Positions 20,806 through 33,279 of a stretch of DNA of 64,000 bases are shown piece by piece. A program made the position numbers and the translations under genes. The stretch comes from Scedosporium boydii (Eukaryota; Ascomycota; Sordariomycetes; Microascales; Microascaceae). Every line of letters begins with the position of its first letter. Position 1 is the stretch's first letter. The stretch spans positions 62,001 through 126,000 of the forward strand of contig NJFT01000050.1 of assembly GCA_002221725.1 (NCBI GenBank). The letters are read 5' to 3'. The notes under the pieces were generated by a model. It was given only the letters and a program-made list of their open reading frames with translations. It was not told the origin of the DNA and searched no databases.

Positions 20806-23800
20806 ATGTCTGGTAGGCTCGAGTCGGGCTACTGCCCACAATTTGAGCGGTTCGTCATTGACAACAGTCAAGAGGGCGTTGATGGCAATGGGAAGGCAGC
20901 ACGCTACGTTCGACTCTCCGACCAGAAACGCTTTTGGACTGTCCAGAAAATTCGAGAGGTACTCGATCGGGCACGCCCTACAATTAATATCCTTCCGGAG
21001 AAGGTCCAGTCTGAACTGCTCCCCATCTTCTCGACACTGGTTCACATCCAGGAGATACACGCTCTCGAACTGTTCCTCCCGGAAGAGATATTTGGCCATC
21101 ACCTCCCCCTGAAGGAAGATGCCCTCCCAATCAAGGGCATGACTAAGCACGTTTTCAAGCAGTTTACCAAAAACCAGTGGCTCTTCTGCCCGCTCAGTTT
21201 GCGGGAGAATAATGGCACCTACTTCCCTGGTACACCACACCGGCGTCCGTTAATGCACCGCCAAATCCTGCCGATCCGGGAGTGGCCGGACCCACTACGG
21301 AGTTGTACACCACTGAAGAGAGTCTACCTCGTGGATTGGGACGAAAATTTGGACGAAGACGGCACTGACCACCGGTCTACTAGGGTTAGTTTCTTAGCCT
21401 CGGTGTTTAGCTCCTTCGGAGTGCGTTTGCACGCTGACTCTATTAATGCTACAAATCCAGCTTGCGTTCAAGGTTTTTGATGGTCGATTGGAAGACCGAG
21501 CCAGGAAGGAGGCCGGCATCCACTACGCGCTCCAGAGTTCAAGAAATCCTCACCCCAACATAGTTCGTTACCACGGCAGCTTTATTCATGGTGGGCAGTA
21601 CTACATTGCACTTGAATGTGCCGACAAAGGCAGCTTGCTCGACTACTTCCAGAAACCCCCTCACTTGGAGGATCCCCCACATTGGAACCAGAATTCACTT
21701 AGCAATTTTTTTCTGCAGCTCTTCGAGCTATTTTCCGCTCTCCAGAGGTTGCAGGATGGCAACCACCAGATGTGGGTTCTCCCGGCCTCCAACCCAAATC
21801 CTGCCCATGCTCCTGGCAGATTGCGTAGCCCATTCTAACAGTATAATAGAGTCCACAGAGACATCCAGCCTTCCAATATCCTAGTTTTCGGCCATTCAGA
21901 CGGGACCATCACCCTGAAGCTCACAGATTTCGAGTGCGCGGCTGTGGTCGACCATGGTGATGGTGAAGATGAGCGTTACCATTACGAAGATGGATGCCGA
22001 ACATACAGTGAGCAACCACCCACCCTATAGACACAATGTAAACCTTTATAGCACTGATGCAAAAATATGCGCTGGCCTAACACCCTCGAAAAGGCGCTCC
22101 GGAAAGATCCGCTTTCAATGCAGTGGATGGCGCATCCCGCCGCCTGCAATCTGCCACATGGCAAATATTTGAGCTCGGAGCCGTGATTAGCGATTGTCTC
22201 ATCTGGGCAGCATTTGGTCACAAGGGCCGCCAAAAATACCGTGAAGAGCGTAAAAACGAACTTCAATCGCGCCAATGCAGGGCCGACGCTGCTGGCTATG
22301 AACATGCTTTTCACGACGGCTTCGAAGTCCTTGAATGCGTGAGGAGGTGGCACCACGATGCAATTCAAGCACTACCACGCTACGCTCATGCGGCCGAGCA
22401 TGCCAAGGTGGTGCTGGAGAAGTGCGTTCTAGTAAAGGCAGAGGACCGCCAAAATCTCCCTCGAAAGGTGAATGAGCTGTTCCAGAAATTCCTCGAGCGT
22501 CCCACACCGACACCGCGAACGCCACCATCTAGTTCTCGGTCTCTACCCCCTCAGTCATCCGTTTCCGGCACCTCAGACCGGAGAGCAACCTGGGGCTCAT
22601 ATCAACAACAGCCGAGCGATGGGGCTTCGACTCACCGACACACGAGTACTACCGCACATACTGAAAATGTTTCGATTATCAGTCAGAGCGCTCCAGGTGA
22701 CCCGGTGATGACGGAATCTTCTCCGAGACGAGGACGCCAGCCTGCGCCATCTCGCGCGTCGTCCGTCCGTTTTGCTGGGGACCAGAATACTAACCAGGTT
22801 TACTCCTCTCCCGGATCCATTCTACATGGTCCTGTAGCCCATAGTCCCGAGCGGCTACGTTCACACCACCAGCAGCTCATGGCTTTAGCCAATCAGCCGC
22901 AAGACGCGCCACTTGAGGCAGCACCATTAATACATCCCACACGGCCCGAGGATGAGTGGCATGAAGAGGAACTCCTTGAAGGCTCTCGGACGCGCCGGGA
23001 TATGGCGAAAAAGCACGGGTGGGACTCTACTCGATCTACCCCAGCTCGCTGGACTCGAGAGGAGACAAGCCAGTCAACCTCCGCACAAACCTGGAATCCT
23101 CACAACAGATCCCGTTCAACTCGATCCGGTTCGACTCTCCCTAATTCGAACATTGTCCAACCTCCTATTCCCATGCAGCCGCTAGCAAACTCTACCGTTC
23201 AGCACATACACGATGCAAAGCAGGAAGGTCGAGATATCTCGCATTGGGATGTCTCTAAGGAAATCCGGAACCACCTCGGAAAACGCGAGGTCGTCTTGCT
23301 GATTGATGACTCGTCACGTATGAAGCGGGATTACAAAGACGACGTGATGATGGCACTGGGAAGTCTGCTGCTGCTTACCAAGGAAACGGACCCGAACGGC
23401 CTCGAGGCCTATTTGACATCAGACCCTCCTAGTCAAATTAAGCCGTTGAGAACAAAATTGATGGGATCTAGACCAATGGGGTCCAAAGCATTCACAGAGG
23501 CTGTGCAAACTAAATTAAACAGTGGCGGTGGCCCAGATAAATGCATTATGGAAAAGGCTCTCTCTGTCGTCCTGGACCGTATTATGCCATCCAAGCGGAG
23601 GTTCAAGGCCTCGACGCTGTTGGTGATGACGGACGGAGATTGGAACGACGATTGGCACGAAGGACAGTCCGCTCGTTGCGGGTCGGAAAAGCCAATCACT
23701 GATGCGGTCAAGCGTTTAAAAGATTGGAAAAAGTCGAGATTCGACCTTTCCATACAATTTATCCGATTTGGTCACCATCCTGAGGGGATTCGTCGCTTGG

Positions 23801-24056
23801 AGCACCTGGACAACTTCCTTCGAAGCTCCGAAGAGTTCGAATCATGGTGAGCCTTTGCACAATATGCTTCCTCAAGATCCAGAAAAATGTCCATGCTAAC
23901 GTTGTTGATAGGGATATCGTTGACCACAAACATTTTCTAAGTTCGGTGGACCTCATTCTCCTCGGGGCAGCAAGCCCAAACGCGGACAGCGCACCCCACA
24001 CACCGCCGTGGGTCATCGCCGAACTGCTGCGGCAAACAAGTGCTCCGCAACAGTGA
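20806..24056 (+). CDS. Protein kinase-like / von Willebrand A domain fusion (five exons)
   Basis: Exons are 20806-21384, 21461-21771, 21850-22007, 22094-23846 and 23912-24056; all phases join to give 981 residues. An N-terminal region (FWTVQKIREVL, NQWLFCPL) precedes a kinase fold. The fold shows AFKVF with the ATP-site Lys ~197, HPNIVRYHGSF, VHRDIQPSN with catalytic Asp ~301, DFE (metal Asp ~323, DFG variant) and TYSAPE ~348-353, created only by correct splicing. The Gly-rich loop is degenerate. A ~380-residue Ser/Pro-rich linker leads to a vWA domain: VVLLIDDSSRM (~749-758) and LLVMTDGDW (~861). The metal-site D-x-S-x-S motif has Arg in place of its last Ser. No signal peptide or membrane helix is seen, so it is probably cytosolic. 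Substrate unknown. The gene is intact. Confidence 0.82.
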
Positions 24057-25342
24057 CTCCGAACCGTCCTCCGCCCTACCAGTTTCTTTCGTACCAGTCG
24101 CTCGTGCATTCGCCAAGTTACTTCAACGTTGTGTCAAGACAAGTTCCTTGTGTCGGTCTTTGCGGTCTATTCTGATACGGTTCTGTTGCTGTCAGTTCTA
24201 ATCCCAGGAAACGGGGATCTAGTCTTTGGTCTACCTTTTTATTTTACTCTCTTATTATTCTTTCTTTCTTTTTTCTTTCCCCCAGTTCGCATCGTGTCAT
24301 CCGAGCCCTGCCGAAATCCTGTTTTGCGTTTCTCTTCCTTAGTCGCTTTTGTATATGTTTTCACCATCGCTTCCCTCTGATCAACAAATCCAGCGTCTAT
24401 TAGTTCTTGCTGGGCGTTGCGGGAGCTTTCGGAGAGTTATAGAAGTTGGCCATTGGCGACCAACTTCTCCTTTCTTTTTGTACGTGTGATGTTGCGGTCA
24501 GGGCTGCATTGGTCTGTTTCGATGGCGAGGAAAGGTTATATTCTCTATCTACATATTCGGGCAGGAGCTACCATCCCTTGGGTATTACTTTGATTGCGGC
24601 GATGGGCAATTTTGCCACTGTAACTTCTGGCGTTGATGAAGTGTGACGGCGACGAGGACTGGCGTTCCCGTAGAAATGTTTATGATAGAAATAGGGACAT
24701 ATTAGAGCTATATACTGCAGGGATAATTGCATTGGGTTCGTGCTCTCAAGATCGGAGGTCTCACGACTTATACTTCTGCGTTGTGAACTTTGATTCCCTA
24801 TATCCGATCGAAGACTACTTCATGGAGTTGAAACTCTCCCTTCCCTAACGCCGATAGAGGAAAGAGTGTACTTATAAGCTAAGGATACTGCTTTAACAAC
24901 TTCTAAAAGTTACATAATCGGCGATGGTCTTCTAATGTGGAGCCCTAGCAGACGTCAGATATTACGTTGCAAATCAGAACCTAGAAACACCGTTTCCCCT
25001 TTAAAAGATGTACGCGAACCCTGGACGCCTCGAATCGAGATGCATGGAGCGCAATACTAGAGGGCACGGCGCTTTCAGAAAAAGGTAAGGAATAAAGTAA
25101 GTAGACCCCAATCCACAGTGGCACTGCCACATCTGCGTAAATACAGTCCCCTAATCACTATCCAACGCATAAGATAGCCGACTGAGCAGTACTAACAGGC
25201 AGCGACCCTTAGAGCCTGTTGTCTAGGAAGGGAGCCCGATACAACAACAGACAGAGAAATTCTAAGCAGAAAGATACTCGAGAACGCGATCAGAAGCTAT
25301 GTCCACACACTTCAGGCCCATCTTCCCGGGTGCTGTCTCAAC
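24057..25342. other. Spacer, no gene seen
   Basis: T-rich sequence at 24235-24285 fits the 3' end of the kinase-vWA transcript. Short frames at 24446 and 24633 lack motifs. The 24890-25300 part is moderately AT-rich. Nothing else is supportable. Confidence 0.5.
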
Positions 25343-26656
25343 TTAAAGTACTTCTGGACCTCCAGGAAGTTCGGTAAGCCCTAGAAACATTGATGTTAGC
25401 TCTAGACTATGGCAGTGGAGAAGCGATACTCACAGCCATCTCCGATGTCTTCCATATATTGCTGGCCCTTCCTACAGTTAATGGCATCCTCGCCGGACTG
25501 CAATTTTATAGCTGGGCAGGTCTCGCTCCAGCAGTTGGTTCCGAGGGCATCCATGGCACGTTGAAGAGCATCTCCCTCCCAACCGAAGAGGTAGTCTCCG
25601 TGCTGGCCGTATCCAGTACTGTGGTTGAAGTCAGCCTCGGAGTCCGTGGGTAATAACACGTGTGAAGAGAAAACTTACGTATCGCCAAAGCTGTACACAA
25701 GAGGCTGCGATCCGTCCTTGTAGTATTCGGGGTTGGCGAACCCCGATGTATCGTACATGATCTCATACATGACTTGGGGAATCCGAACAGGATGGGTACT
25801 CGGGCACTGGTCGCCCGCGAGTGCTGAGCCAGGCTGGAAAGCCACATGGCTCATGTGATCGGGGCTGTCCAGGTTCTTTCCATCCCAGCATGAGGGGAAG
25901 ATGACGGTGGCGCGGATGCCGCCAGGGCATGGCTTTTTGGGGAACTCCGCTGTATCGCCTGATGCGCAAGGGGCGCCGCTACCACCCATTGTCCGCTCAC
26001 TTGCGGCGAGGCAGCGGTGGCATCTGGTGAGGCTTCCGGTCGGCTTGGTGCGGAGCATTGGGTCGCCCGTGAGCATCCGGAAGCCCTTGAAGGTATTAGC
26101 TTTTAGTGTGTAGAGAGGCCATATCTCATTCATACTTACGGGCTGAAATGCTGTCGTTTTCTTGTTTCTGCCACCGAAAGGCCGCATGTAGTAAACAGTC
26201 AACCCTCCTTCTTGCTCCAGTAAGGTGCCGTTCAAGCGACCGTTCGCCATCTGCGGAACTCGCTTGAAGGTTCCATTCTCGGGGGACCGGAAATAGATAG
26301 AGGCAGTCCAGTAGTTACTGAAATCCTCACTCATTTTGCAGGACGTGCATCTGGATGTCGCAGGCGGATCGATCGTGTTGGGATCCATCTAGGACGTTAC
26401 TGTTAGGTGTTTTATGGGCTGAAGATGACGGCGGTAAAGTACATACAGTAATATTGAAGGAATCACCTCCAACGACTTGATGCATGTGTGGCGTCGGCAT
26501 CATTCCGGGGTTAACCAGAGGGTCAGTACGCTCGACGACAAGCTGAGAGCAGCCAAACCGAAGGAAATCTGACCCTCTAGCAGATCCGGTCTGCGCGGAT
26601 GCATCTTGAGCGAGCAGCGCGACGAGCGCGATGAGAATTCGGGTCGGCCAAGCCAT
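25343..26656 (-). CDS. DUF1996 secreted protein (five exons)
   Basis: Minus-strand exons are 26656-26447, 26388-26140, 26085-25679, 25618-25434 and 25380-25343. The four introns are 53-60 bp with GTATGT, GTAAGT or GTGAGT donors. The product is 362 residues. A clear signal peptide ([21 protein letters not shown]) is followed by [20 protein letters not shown] and [17 protein letters not shown]. Next come [59 protein letters not shown] and [14 protein letters not shown]. The C-terminus DGWLTELPGG appears only when the fifth, 38-bp exon is included. This is the full DUF1996 pattern, a fungal extracellular family of unknown enzymatic role, sometimes coupled to WSC domains. No WSC domain follows here. 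The gene is intact. Confidence 0.88.
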
Positions 26657-27319
26657 CTTAGCTTCGTTCGCCTTGATTTTGAAGTCGGACCTGAGTAGGA
26701 CGAGGAGGATGTCGCCTTCGACGATTCACGCGTTCACGGAAAACCCAACCGGTTTGCTTCCCCTGTTTATACATTCCTGGGAAGCACACCGATGGCCCCG
26801 CTTTGAAAGGGCGACAAATTAAGCCAAGTATTTGATTATATATTTAAGCACCCTCTGCATGTCGGCACTTGAATACGCTTTAATCTCCTAATCGTGTGTA
26901 CATGAACTCGAGCTGACGATTGGTCGTCTTGGCGGCAGAATACCCGGGAATGGACAGGTCTAGATGAAGGAGTGGACAACATGTAAATACCGCCGGTGTT
27001 AATCACCGATGTTTATTCGAGATTCATATCTTTCTACCCCAGGACATCGCCATTGGCCACCCTTTCCTCTCCTTGTATCGTGTTTGACATCCTTTTCAGG
27101 TTTTCACATTTCGAGTTTACCGGGATACTTGGCGAAATAGCCACTTAAGTAGTTAACAGAGCTCCGTTATTAGAGTAGAGAAGAACTTGAAACAGCCGGA
27201 AATATGAAAGGAGTGTCAGGGCTGAGTGCGCAGGGCGGATTCGTACGGCGGACAGTTCCAAAGACCTTGGTATCTTGTATTAAAAGCACTCCTCCAGACA
27301 CGCCGTCTATCGAAGAGGC
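26657..27319. other. Spacer between two minus-strand genes
   Basis: Holds the promoter side of the DUF1996 gene (to ~26900) and the 3' flank of the NLR-like gene. A TATTTGATTATATATTTAAG stretch lies near 26829. No gene is seen. Confidence 0.5.
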
Positions 27320-30300
27320 CTAGCTGTTAGTATTGCCCTCCTCTTCAACAGAAGACGGTTCTGGTGGGGCTTTCGAAGTGGTGCTTTCGGTGTCAGACAC
27401 TGAGAATCCTGATGGAGATGGTGAAAGAAAGTCCAAGTCTGATCTTTCACATTCGGTTCCAGGCCAGAAATAGTTGTCACTCTCTAATTTGCAGCCATCC
27501 CAAAAGTCCCTTTCATTTGAAGTTGGAGGGCCTCCGGGTGTGAGAAATGACCCATGCGAGATGAGAATTCCTATGATTTTCGTCCTGCTGCGGAGCTCAA
27601 GTTCTAAACAACTAGGGTTCAATGACTGAAGTTCTAGCGCCGGGGAGACTCTACCATTTGTCTCATCTCGTACTATTTTAGTATTGGCCGATTCCAGCGG
27701 GGGGCGGTGGTCTTTACCATTGTTCGCACGACACACGGACTGTCTCCGTCGAGAAAGACTTTCGAATGCCCGGTCGAGGGGTGTGCAACCAGCTATATCG
27801 CGCCTGTTAATATCCACACCGTCCTGGTTGCAAAGAAATGATACGATTCCAGCGTAATCGCACATCTCTATTTCATCGAGAAGTGCTTTGTCGTTCCATG
27901 CGGCGCATTCAGCGGCATTAGACAATGGCGTGCGTCCATTAGCATCGGGATGGTCTACTTCCACGAGACCTGTCTTGACTAACACCTTGACGATGTTCAA
28001 ATGGCCTGATCGCGCCGCTGCGGATAATGGCGTAACACCATTTCGGTCCTCGCAGTCTGCGATTCGTTTTGCCCTCTTGCGGTCGGCCAGCAGCAACAGT
28101 TCTGCTATATAGTCTAGCCCATCACAGGCCGCTGCATGCAAAGGGGAAAACCCGGAGGGGAGGCCTATATCTAGGAGAATATCCTCTCGTTCCAGTAAGA
28201 TCTCGATATCATGACTATCGCCGACTTTTGCTGCACATAATAGAGCCGTGCCTCGCTCGGTCTGAATATTGACGTCTACCTTGTCCGACTTTACAAGCAG
28301 TGGAAACAGGTCAGATTCCAGTGCAGCGGAGAGCATCAAGGCTGAAAACCCATCGCTGTCGATGACACTCGTATCTATGCCGCATTCTAGAAGAGCCATG
28401 GCGATCTCCACGACCCTAGCTTTGTGGTCATCCGAGGCGTCTTGGCTGTCAAAGCGTATTAAATGATGGAGAAAGGTATCCCCATGTGAATCTTTGCAGT
28501 TGATATCGTGACCGAAATGTTTGACGAGTAGAGCTATGCACTTCGGGGCAAGTTTGGTTAGGGCCATTCGAAGTAACCGTCCACCGGATCCCACCTTGGT
28601 GCTAAACCCAGAATTCCCATCCGCGAGGATTTCATCGCAAAGTCTCATTAACACATCGGGATCGTCCCTGATCAGCGCCGCACGAAAAGGGTTTCTGGAT
28701 CTTGGCAACGTAATAATAGCGCGCCGTTCCTCTTCCAGACCCAACTCCTTTCGTGTTTCCCGCCAAGAAGGAATGGCAATTTTAAGAATAAAATCGAGGG
28801 CAGATATGTCTCCTTTCTCGCTCGACTGATACAGATGAGTGACCAGGATATCCATAGGCACATCTCCTAAAATTGCCCCTCTAGATTCCAAGAATAATCC
28901 CAACGCCTCATGGCCCCAAAGCCAGGAGATGTATAATGGGGTTCCTCCATAGTTGTTGGGTCTATTGATGTCCACACCCTTTTGAACGAGATACCGCGCC
29001 ACCTCTTCATGACCTCTCATGCAAGCCCTCGTCAACGCCGTGCAACCCTCGCAATCCTGCGCGGTCAAGTCGGTTCCCCGCTCAACCAAGCGCTTGACCA
29101 CGCCTAAATGGCCTTGATCAGTGGCCAGAAGCAGAGCGGTACAAGAGCTGTAATCTCGGAAATCTAGGTCCGCTCCATGCTGTAAGAGTACATCTACAAC
29201 TTCGAGATGTCCTCCCGCCGCCGCACTCAACAATGCTGACCTCCCATTGAAGCCCGGGGCGTTGACGGAAACAGTGGACGAGTAGTGCTCTAGGATGTAA
29301 TGCACCGTTTTTAAAAAGCCACTCCCCGCTGCTGCTGTGAGAAGCGTTTCATCAAATTCGTCCTGACGAGCTAAGGGTAGATCGGACTCTGGGTAAAACG
29401 ATAGAACCGTCGAGAGGAGGACTGAATCTTCAAATCGTGTAGCTATGCGAGCTGCATAGTCCAAAACAGATTCCTTAAGCGCTGGAGAGTTGGCAAGCGA
29501 GTTCAGAGGCTCTCGAAGATAGACAATATCATGGTTCGATTGCACCTTTGCCTCGAAGAGGTGATCTACTAAATGGGTAGTACAATATAAGAAGAGAGGG
29601 AACCCGAAATTCAACCTTTGGATACCCGACAGTATCTGTAGGATGAGACACGCCACGGAAGTGAGTTCAGGATTCCTCTCCAGAAAGGCATCCAATTTCC
29701 AAGATTTTCTGCCATGGCGTACTTGCATACTGGTTGCTGTTGAGGAATCGTCCAGGGGTGGCGAGTCGTCGTCCAGTCCCAGGAGTTGATCGATTGCATC
29801 CTCGATCGCTTCACGGTTGAACAGATTTAAGCAAAGATCTGGTCGGTTCATCATACGTAAAACGGGGCCTTCCATTGCCAGGAAAAATAGTTCCAATACA
29901 GATTTCGACCGAATCTCAAAATCGACGAGAGATCGTGTCCATGCCCCAACGTGGGCCGTCATATGGCCTAGGGTTCCCTGGGTGTCTTCAGCGAAACACT
30001 GGACGCATGCTGCCAGTAACTCCTCGTGGCCATGGGTAATGGCCAATTCCCTAGAACTGAGTGTGTGGTTAAGCAGCGACAAGCCCCGAGTAACCATGTA
30101 ATCCTTGACGGATTGATGGATGAGAAACACACTTCTCCTTGGCATGACCAAATCCAGGTACCTGTATGTCCCACTGGATTTTATCCTAAATGAGGATATC
30201 CCTCGAGTCCCTGGATGACGAGGACGGGCGATGACATTTATTTCCCTGGATAGAGAGACTCCAATACCTTTCACCTCGACCAAACCACCGGATATCGTTG

Positions 30301-32491
30301 GAAGCAGCCGTTCCATTTGCTCATCGCTCGCGATAGGGGCTAGCGAGTGGCCACCACGATTGCCATTAATAGGTCGTAAAGGCTTTGCGTTGAGAGCAGC
30401 TCGGAGCTGGGGGATGGAAGGAGGGCTAAACGCAAAACAAAGCCAATTGAACAACCTATAAGAGAAGGAAGGTGATCGGTCCAGGAGGGACTTGACGATC
30501 CCTTCATAAATGGCCGAGAGGTTATCGTGAACGGAATCGATCATGTCGCGTATTGTATCCCCTCCCTCACCGTCTCGATACATGCTAACCGCTCTGGATG
30601 TAACGAGCTTGGTCCACTGGAAGCTTCCGTTGGCGCCTTTGATAATCTTAGATTCGAGTGACTTTATTATCTCATCGACCCCGGTGGACTCTTTGGCGAA
30701 CGCCTGCTGGACAAACTCCTTGACATCTCGGCCGTTCTCGTCTTCGAGGCAAATGCGCGGCCCTTCCGATAGAGGCCAGGACCGCGGGACGTGCCGTGAC
30801 GAGACACAGATACTGAATGGATTACTGCTCGACTGGAACTTCGTAACCATTTCCCGTAGGTTGTCGACGATAAGTTCTCGCTCTTCGGCGGATTTGCATT
30901 CATCGAGAGCATCCACGAATACCCTTATACCGAAGTGGCTCAGCCCAACAGATATGACGCCTTCTAAGAGTTCGAAAAGTTCCGGAGTCTGCCAATTTCC
31001 TGGGCTGTAACTTTGGCTCCATCTTTTAGATCGCGATGCCAAATATTGGGTGAATGTGCTGGGAGAGTGGCTGATAATCTGATGGATTGTTGATCTGAGA
31101 AATCCTTCCGCTGAACTCTGAAGTTTTGTCCCCAAGCCGTAGAAGAAAAATGCGGCGTGGCAAGTTTCTCCCGTCTCCGATGACGATTTCACGGCGAATT
31201 TGGTCAGCGTAGATTTTCCCGTCCCTGGGTGACCTAACAACCATAAGATGGACCGGCCATTTTCATGCCAGCCTTCATATATCGGATGGGTAAGGAGCCA
31301 TTTACACGTTTGTCCAGATGGGTGCTCGATCCCAGCTTGACGTTCTCCCATGTCGGAGAATGCTAGCAGCTCAAGAAAGCGGTCTACTTGCTCCAACCCA
31401 TCACTTCCAGAGTTTTCGCCCGGGCGTGCTTTAAGGCCACCTATATCTCTCCCGAACACTTCGGACTTATCGTCTTTGCGCATCGCGTTTGTTTTTTCGG
31501 CCATAAGAGAGAGGTTTTGGACGATCCGCTGATAGCCTGTATCCTCGCTCTGGCCGAATTTGGGCATGTCTCGATGATCAGAAGGTATCGGTATTGGTAG
31601 ATATCCTTCGATGGTGGCCGATACTTTATCGACAACGAAGCCAATGCCGGGCGTACTATGCTCCTCGAAGAAGCATACGACGGAACAGCGCTCGTGGTTC
31701 CTCCGGAGCCACATACTGAACGAGGCTCGTAAATCCGACAGCACTGAAGACACGGCATCAGAAACTGCGCAGCAAACGAGTTGTTTTCTATTACCTCACC
31801 CACCTTCGGAGTCGGGTCGTAAAACCCCCAAAGTCATTTTATTCAGCTGCCTATCTGCCAACGCCAAGATTTTGGAGACGACAACCGCATAATCAGCCAG
31901 CTCGGAACCTCGGTGAGGTGTCCCTAAGAAGAATAGTCCAATAGTACGTTGGTCTAGCTGCTTGTGGTGCTCCTCCGGGGCCTCAGCAGAGATGCAGAGG
32001 GCTTTCTGAGAAACCAGGCCTCCGAGACTATGCGTGACCAGGATAATGGGCCTAGATGCATCATTTGCCCTGCGCAACGCCCCAACCTCGGCCACAAGAG
32101 TCGCTGCGTGCGTACGTAGATTTCCATTACCAACCTTTCCGTCCTTGCTCAGGAATTTTGTGACGTCGGCATCGTATCCGAAAGTCAGAATTCTCGCGTT
32201 TAGCATGTCCTTTCGCAATAGGTCGACTGGCCAGTAGGTGCCCGACTTGTGGTGCCACGTACGGAACGAATCGCCCGTTAGGCCGTGGATGAAGATAACG
32301 TCAATGACGGATTCCTCAGGAGTATGCAAGATCCTGAGTCCCCTCGTGTCTCTGCCTGGAAAGAGTTTGTCTCTGGCAGGGTCCTGCTCCTCTGCGGAAT
32401 CGGCTGCAGAGGACCCGCCATCGTGAGCATCGTCATGAGTGGCGCGCTTTCCCTTTTCCTGGGGTTTAAACAATTTCCTAACTGACTTCAT
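27320..32491 (-). CDS. NLR-like STAND protein: alpha/beta hydrolase - NACHT - ankyrin repeats
   Basis: Exon 1 is 32491-31804 and exon 2 is 31743-27320; the 60-bp intron starts GTGGGT and ends TTCAG. The product is 1703 residues. The N-terminal hydrolase (about 55-225) has IFIHGLTGD as oxyanion region, VTHSLGG with a nucleophile-like Ser ~155, and FFLGTPHRG. This is the SesB/lipase-like effector domain found in fungal NLRs. Linker sequences FEEHSTPGIGFVVDKVSATI and HRDMPKFG follow. The NACHT domain has Walker A GHPGTGKST (~400-408) and a Walker B-like VFVDALDEC (~506-513). From ~1020 onward there are about ten ankyrin repeats (GRSALLSAAAGGHLEVVDVLL and similar). Fungal STAND proteins with this plan are candidates for non-self recognition and regulated cell death. 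The gene is intact over 5 kb. Confidence 0.9.
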
Positions 32492-33279
32492 AGAGACTAG
32501 TTACTCGAGGATCTTGAACATAGGAGAGGTTGGATCTTGAGGGTGGGAAGATGGGGTTTTGGGAGCAGGCTCGGAGCCTGGTGAGGGGATCTGATTTCAA
32601 GCGCCAACATGGATGCATAATACAGCCGCAAGCTTAGCCAATAGACAGACGAGTGAAAAGTGATGGGAAGCATCTCTCATGCACAGCCACGATTAACCTT
32701 AGTCCTGAGGCGACCGCATGTTCTTCTGTGAAAGACTCTGCAGGGGATGAGCAAACTCGGACACGCTTCGATAGCGCACTCGTATTGTGAATTTTTTGAG
32801 AGATATGGAATTCACAAATAGGGCCAGGGGGTGTAGATCTCACGAGATCGGTGAACCGGTAAGGCACGAGCAACCGTGAAATGGTGATGCACGGCAGCGA
32901 AGCCCTGACAATCCGTACGTCTGTTTTAAGAGTCAATTATTCTCGAACACCGATGCCTATCCTGCAGCTCTACAAAGCCCGGGACCCGCGGGGATAGCTC
33001 AGTTAAAATCAGACCAGAGACATTAGACTTCAGTTTGTTACACACGGTGATCTGAAGGTCACCAGTTCAATCCTGGCTCCAGCATATTTTCCCCAGACTG
33101 AAGATTCAGTGAAGATGTCGAATGAATGAAAGAGTAAACAAATAAGCTATTAAGACGGTAGAGTAGGGAATGAAATGGCGGGGCGCGAGTCTTGAAACCG
33201 GCAATTCCTCCTTTCGCTCCTTGCAAATCGGAAAAACACATATTGTAAAACCTCCCCAGCATTAAACGATAGCTCCGGG
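32492..33279. other. Spacer with a tRNA-like element
   Basis: The only notable content is the tRNA-like sequence at 32987-33085, listed separately. The rest shows no gene. Confidence 0.45.
32987..33085 (+). other. tRNA-like element with A-box and B-box matches
   Basis: TAGCTCAGTTA (32995-33005) is one base from the internal pol III A-box, and GTTCAATCC (33065-33073) matches the B-box. A T-arm can form (CCAG-TTCAATC-CTGG), and TCAGA/TCTGA could make an anticodon stem if an intron of ~25 bases is assumed. However, the acceptor stem pairs poorly and the D-stem is missing its 3' half. This is more likely a decayed tRNA or a tRNA-derived SINE head than a working tRNA. Confidence 0.3.

Noticed and set aside
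31796..32491. Stand-alone lipase gene next to an NLR gene
   Set aside because: The 60-bp intron at 31744-31803 joins the hydrolase frame in phase to the NACHT frame, matching the known fused architecture.
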